Shown in pieces: positions 62,127 through 64,000 of a DNA stretch of 64,000 nt; position 1 is the stretch's first letter, and each line of letters starts with the position of its first letter. This DNA is from Pelargonium tetragonum (taxonomy: Eukaryota; Streptophyta; Magnoliopsida; Geraniales; Geraniaceae). The stretch lies in contig JAYMTL010000059.1 in NCBI GenBank assembly GCA_036897445.1, positions 44,653-108,652 of the forward strand, given 5' to 3'. The notes under the pieces are model-generated. The model had not been told where the DNA came from. It searched no databases and saw only the letters and a list, made by a program, of their open reading frames with translations. The position numbers and the translations under genes are program-made.

Positions 62127-64000
62127 CTTACAAGATTTATCATTCCTGAAACAAGCCCTATTTTTTTCAATATTATTAAGGAATACAGGTACCAGTAAAG
62201 GCTTACATTAATTTTAACAGCAGATTAAAGAGTCCTCCCTTATGTTATCTTCCAGTATCCAAAATTCATAGAAGCTTTGATTGGTAGCGCCCCTCTTTTT
62301 TAAGCACTACGCTGCTGTTAGTAACTCTGATCCATTCAAAAGAATCCCTCTTCAGGATTCAATTTTGACTCAAATATCCGCCGGGCCGTACCCTAGAACT
62401 TCTTAACGAAAACTACCGAAGCGGGTTTACCTAACCCTTAAAAACTCCTTCTATTCTAGCAAACATATTTTACTATTAATGTACCGCCAGCCTCTCAGAT
62501 CCTCGTGTTTCTGCCCTTGTTTTTTACAAACCTTTGCATATATTATTTTATATTATATACTAGAATTCGTAGGACTCTTATAAGCATTTCAAGGGTAATT
62601 TTAAGAGATTGGTGTTACAAATCTATAAGTAATGAAGTGCCCAGAATAAACAAGAAAGACGCCCTTGGTATTATAAAAATGACCGTATAAAAGGCCGAGT
62701 TGGCCTGAGGAAATATAAACGTAACGTTATAAGGACGCAATAATAGTAGAGTAAATATATTCTTGATTAGCGGATTCCCGTAAATTTTGATTTATTGTAT
62801 AAAAAGAAGCCTTCTGTAATTGAATTGTAGAATAACGGATAGAGCTAAGTTTTATAGATTGTTTTTAATCATATCCATATATAGAGTCTAGCCTGGGGTT
62901 AAGTGGGATACTCTAACAGAACACGCTCTATTAATAAGGTATTAAAACCCACTTGTGCTTTATACTACTCCCTAGAGGTTTAGGTTAGAAAGAGTTGCCA
63001 AAATGTGAACAAAGTAAAGAAGGGAAGGGCTAATTCGGGTTCTTTTTTATTGAGGGTATGCTATAACAGGAATTCCCAGATCTTAAACTAATTCTTTAGT
63101 AAGACCAGGTTGAGAAGTAACTAACGTCCTCTTGTTATATATTCAAGAGTTCATTATTAAAGTTATGGGTTTGGGGAGTAAACCGCAATCTTTATTTAAT
63201 AAATATACTAGAATAAAAATGTTTTTACGGAATAGAGTAGATTTTGGATTTTATAGTAAAAGAAAGACTTTTGGAAAGAGTAACGGATTGACATTTTCCT
63301 TTTAGGTAAAACCTTAAAATTAGGGTTCTCAAGGGGTATAAAAAGATTTTGTACGTTTTGAGTTTATCCTTAGGCCAGAATTTAGGAATCCCGCCTCTTA
63401 GTTATACTATTATATAGTTTACAAGAACAACTTGACACTGGAATACTTAGGAATAAAAATACCTTAAGAAGCTGGCAAAGCTAAAGATAGAAAAGGGGTC
63501 CAAGCCTATAAACGAGTTGCAGCAGGATACTTTTTAAGGGTAAGTGCTGTACTTTAAAAACTAAAAGGACTCATATGTTAAATGCGCAACTCGATAGAAA
63601 TTTGGATAATTTTAGATTCAAGAAAGAGTGAACTGATGCAGTCCTTAATTTGACTTTTTTTTATAGTGAATTACTCTAAAGTGGGACAAAAACGAGGAGG
63701 GAATTCGCTTTATAAGATCCTTGAAAATAGCTAAAGCGTAGTCGCAGTTATACAAATGTATTATCTCCTTTCATATTAGAGTCATTGCCTTTTGAAGTTA
63801 CCAAGCTATTTGAATAGGAAACACTTGGGTATCTTCTCGTAGGTTACCGTAATAACTAATGAGAGATAAACTAGGAGCACTTAGGGAGCGACCGTTAGGA
63901 AAAGTTAAGACTTTTTTTTGTAAGATCCTTGATGAAAACCAGCAGCAGCTTCGGGTTTGTTGCTTTATTCGTGACTTGGCTTGTGCGTGTAACATTAGCC

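Larger units (their letters stand above)
59110..64000. other. Gene-free AT-rich tract
   Basis: About 5 kb with no frame above about 65 codons and none with motifs. It contains an 11-bp tandem duplication at 62105-62126 and a possible tRNA 3' fragment at 61148-61205, listed separately. No other structure seen. Confidence 0.55.

Noticed and set aside
1-64000. CRISPR array, insertion sequence, phage or plasmid functions
   Set aside because: No regularly spaced repeats, no transposase-length frame, no terminal inverted repeats and no bacterial-type genes were seen.

Overview
The window is AT-rich (roughly one third G+C by eye) and almost empty of conventional genes. The longest ATG/GTG/TTG frame under the standard code is 112 codons. 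In 64 kb of this composition, frames of about 100 codons are expected several times by chance (my estimate from base composition, not a run). I found no rRNA, no bacterial-style operon, no transposase, no CRISPR array and no long repeat. This is not a bacterial, phage or compact organellar sequence. It looks like a greatly expanded non-coding tract, most likely from a protist or algal organelle (mitochondrion more likely than plastid). An intergenic nuclear tract cannot be excluded.

Two textures alternate. Most of the window is a uniform mix of AT-rich DNA and short G/C clusters with stops in all frames. Scattered through it are short islands of about 150-1000 bp without the G/C clusters, strongly purine/pyrimidine-skewed, rich in words such as CTTA, GTAG and AATAAG. 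Their T/C-rich strand reads as membrane-protein-like frames and their purine-rich strand as basic frames. Islands lie near 16.7, 24.2-24.7, 34.5-35.5, 44.7-45.7, 49.65-50.76, 52.2-52.55, 55.0-56.1 and 56.9-57.2 kb. Several open further if TGA is read as Trp, and some also need TAG as sense. TAA then closes most of them.

Region by region: 1-16.7 kb holds nothing I can call. A small strand-ambiguous island lies at 16.7 kb. Isolated frames of doubtful status occur at 18.3, 19.3 and 21.2 kb. At 24.2-24.74 kb two consecutive frames are followed by a perfect hairpin with a T-run. 24.8-34.5 kb is empty apart from a perfect 13-bp palindrome at 32.3 kb. The 34.5-35.5 kb island has a plus-strand frame and a minus-strand frame converging on one TTAA. 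35.5-44.7 kb is empty. 44.7-57.2 kb is the richest part. A degenerate tRNA-like sequence lies at 59.0 kb; after it only a doubtful tRNA 3' fragment at 61.2 kb stands out.

If the islands are real, the closest known precedents are mitochondrial genomes in which genes are broken into short modules in vast non-coding DNA and completed by trans-splicing and RNA editing (diplonemids), or the nearly all-non-coding mitochondrial DNA of some dinoflagellates. I could not identify any protein family with confidence, so every CDS call is a low-confidence hypothesis that RNA-seq or profile searches should test.
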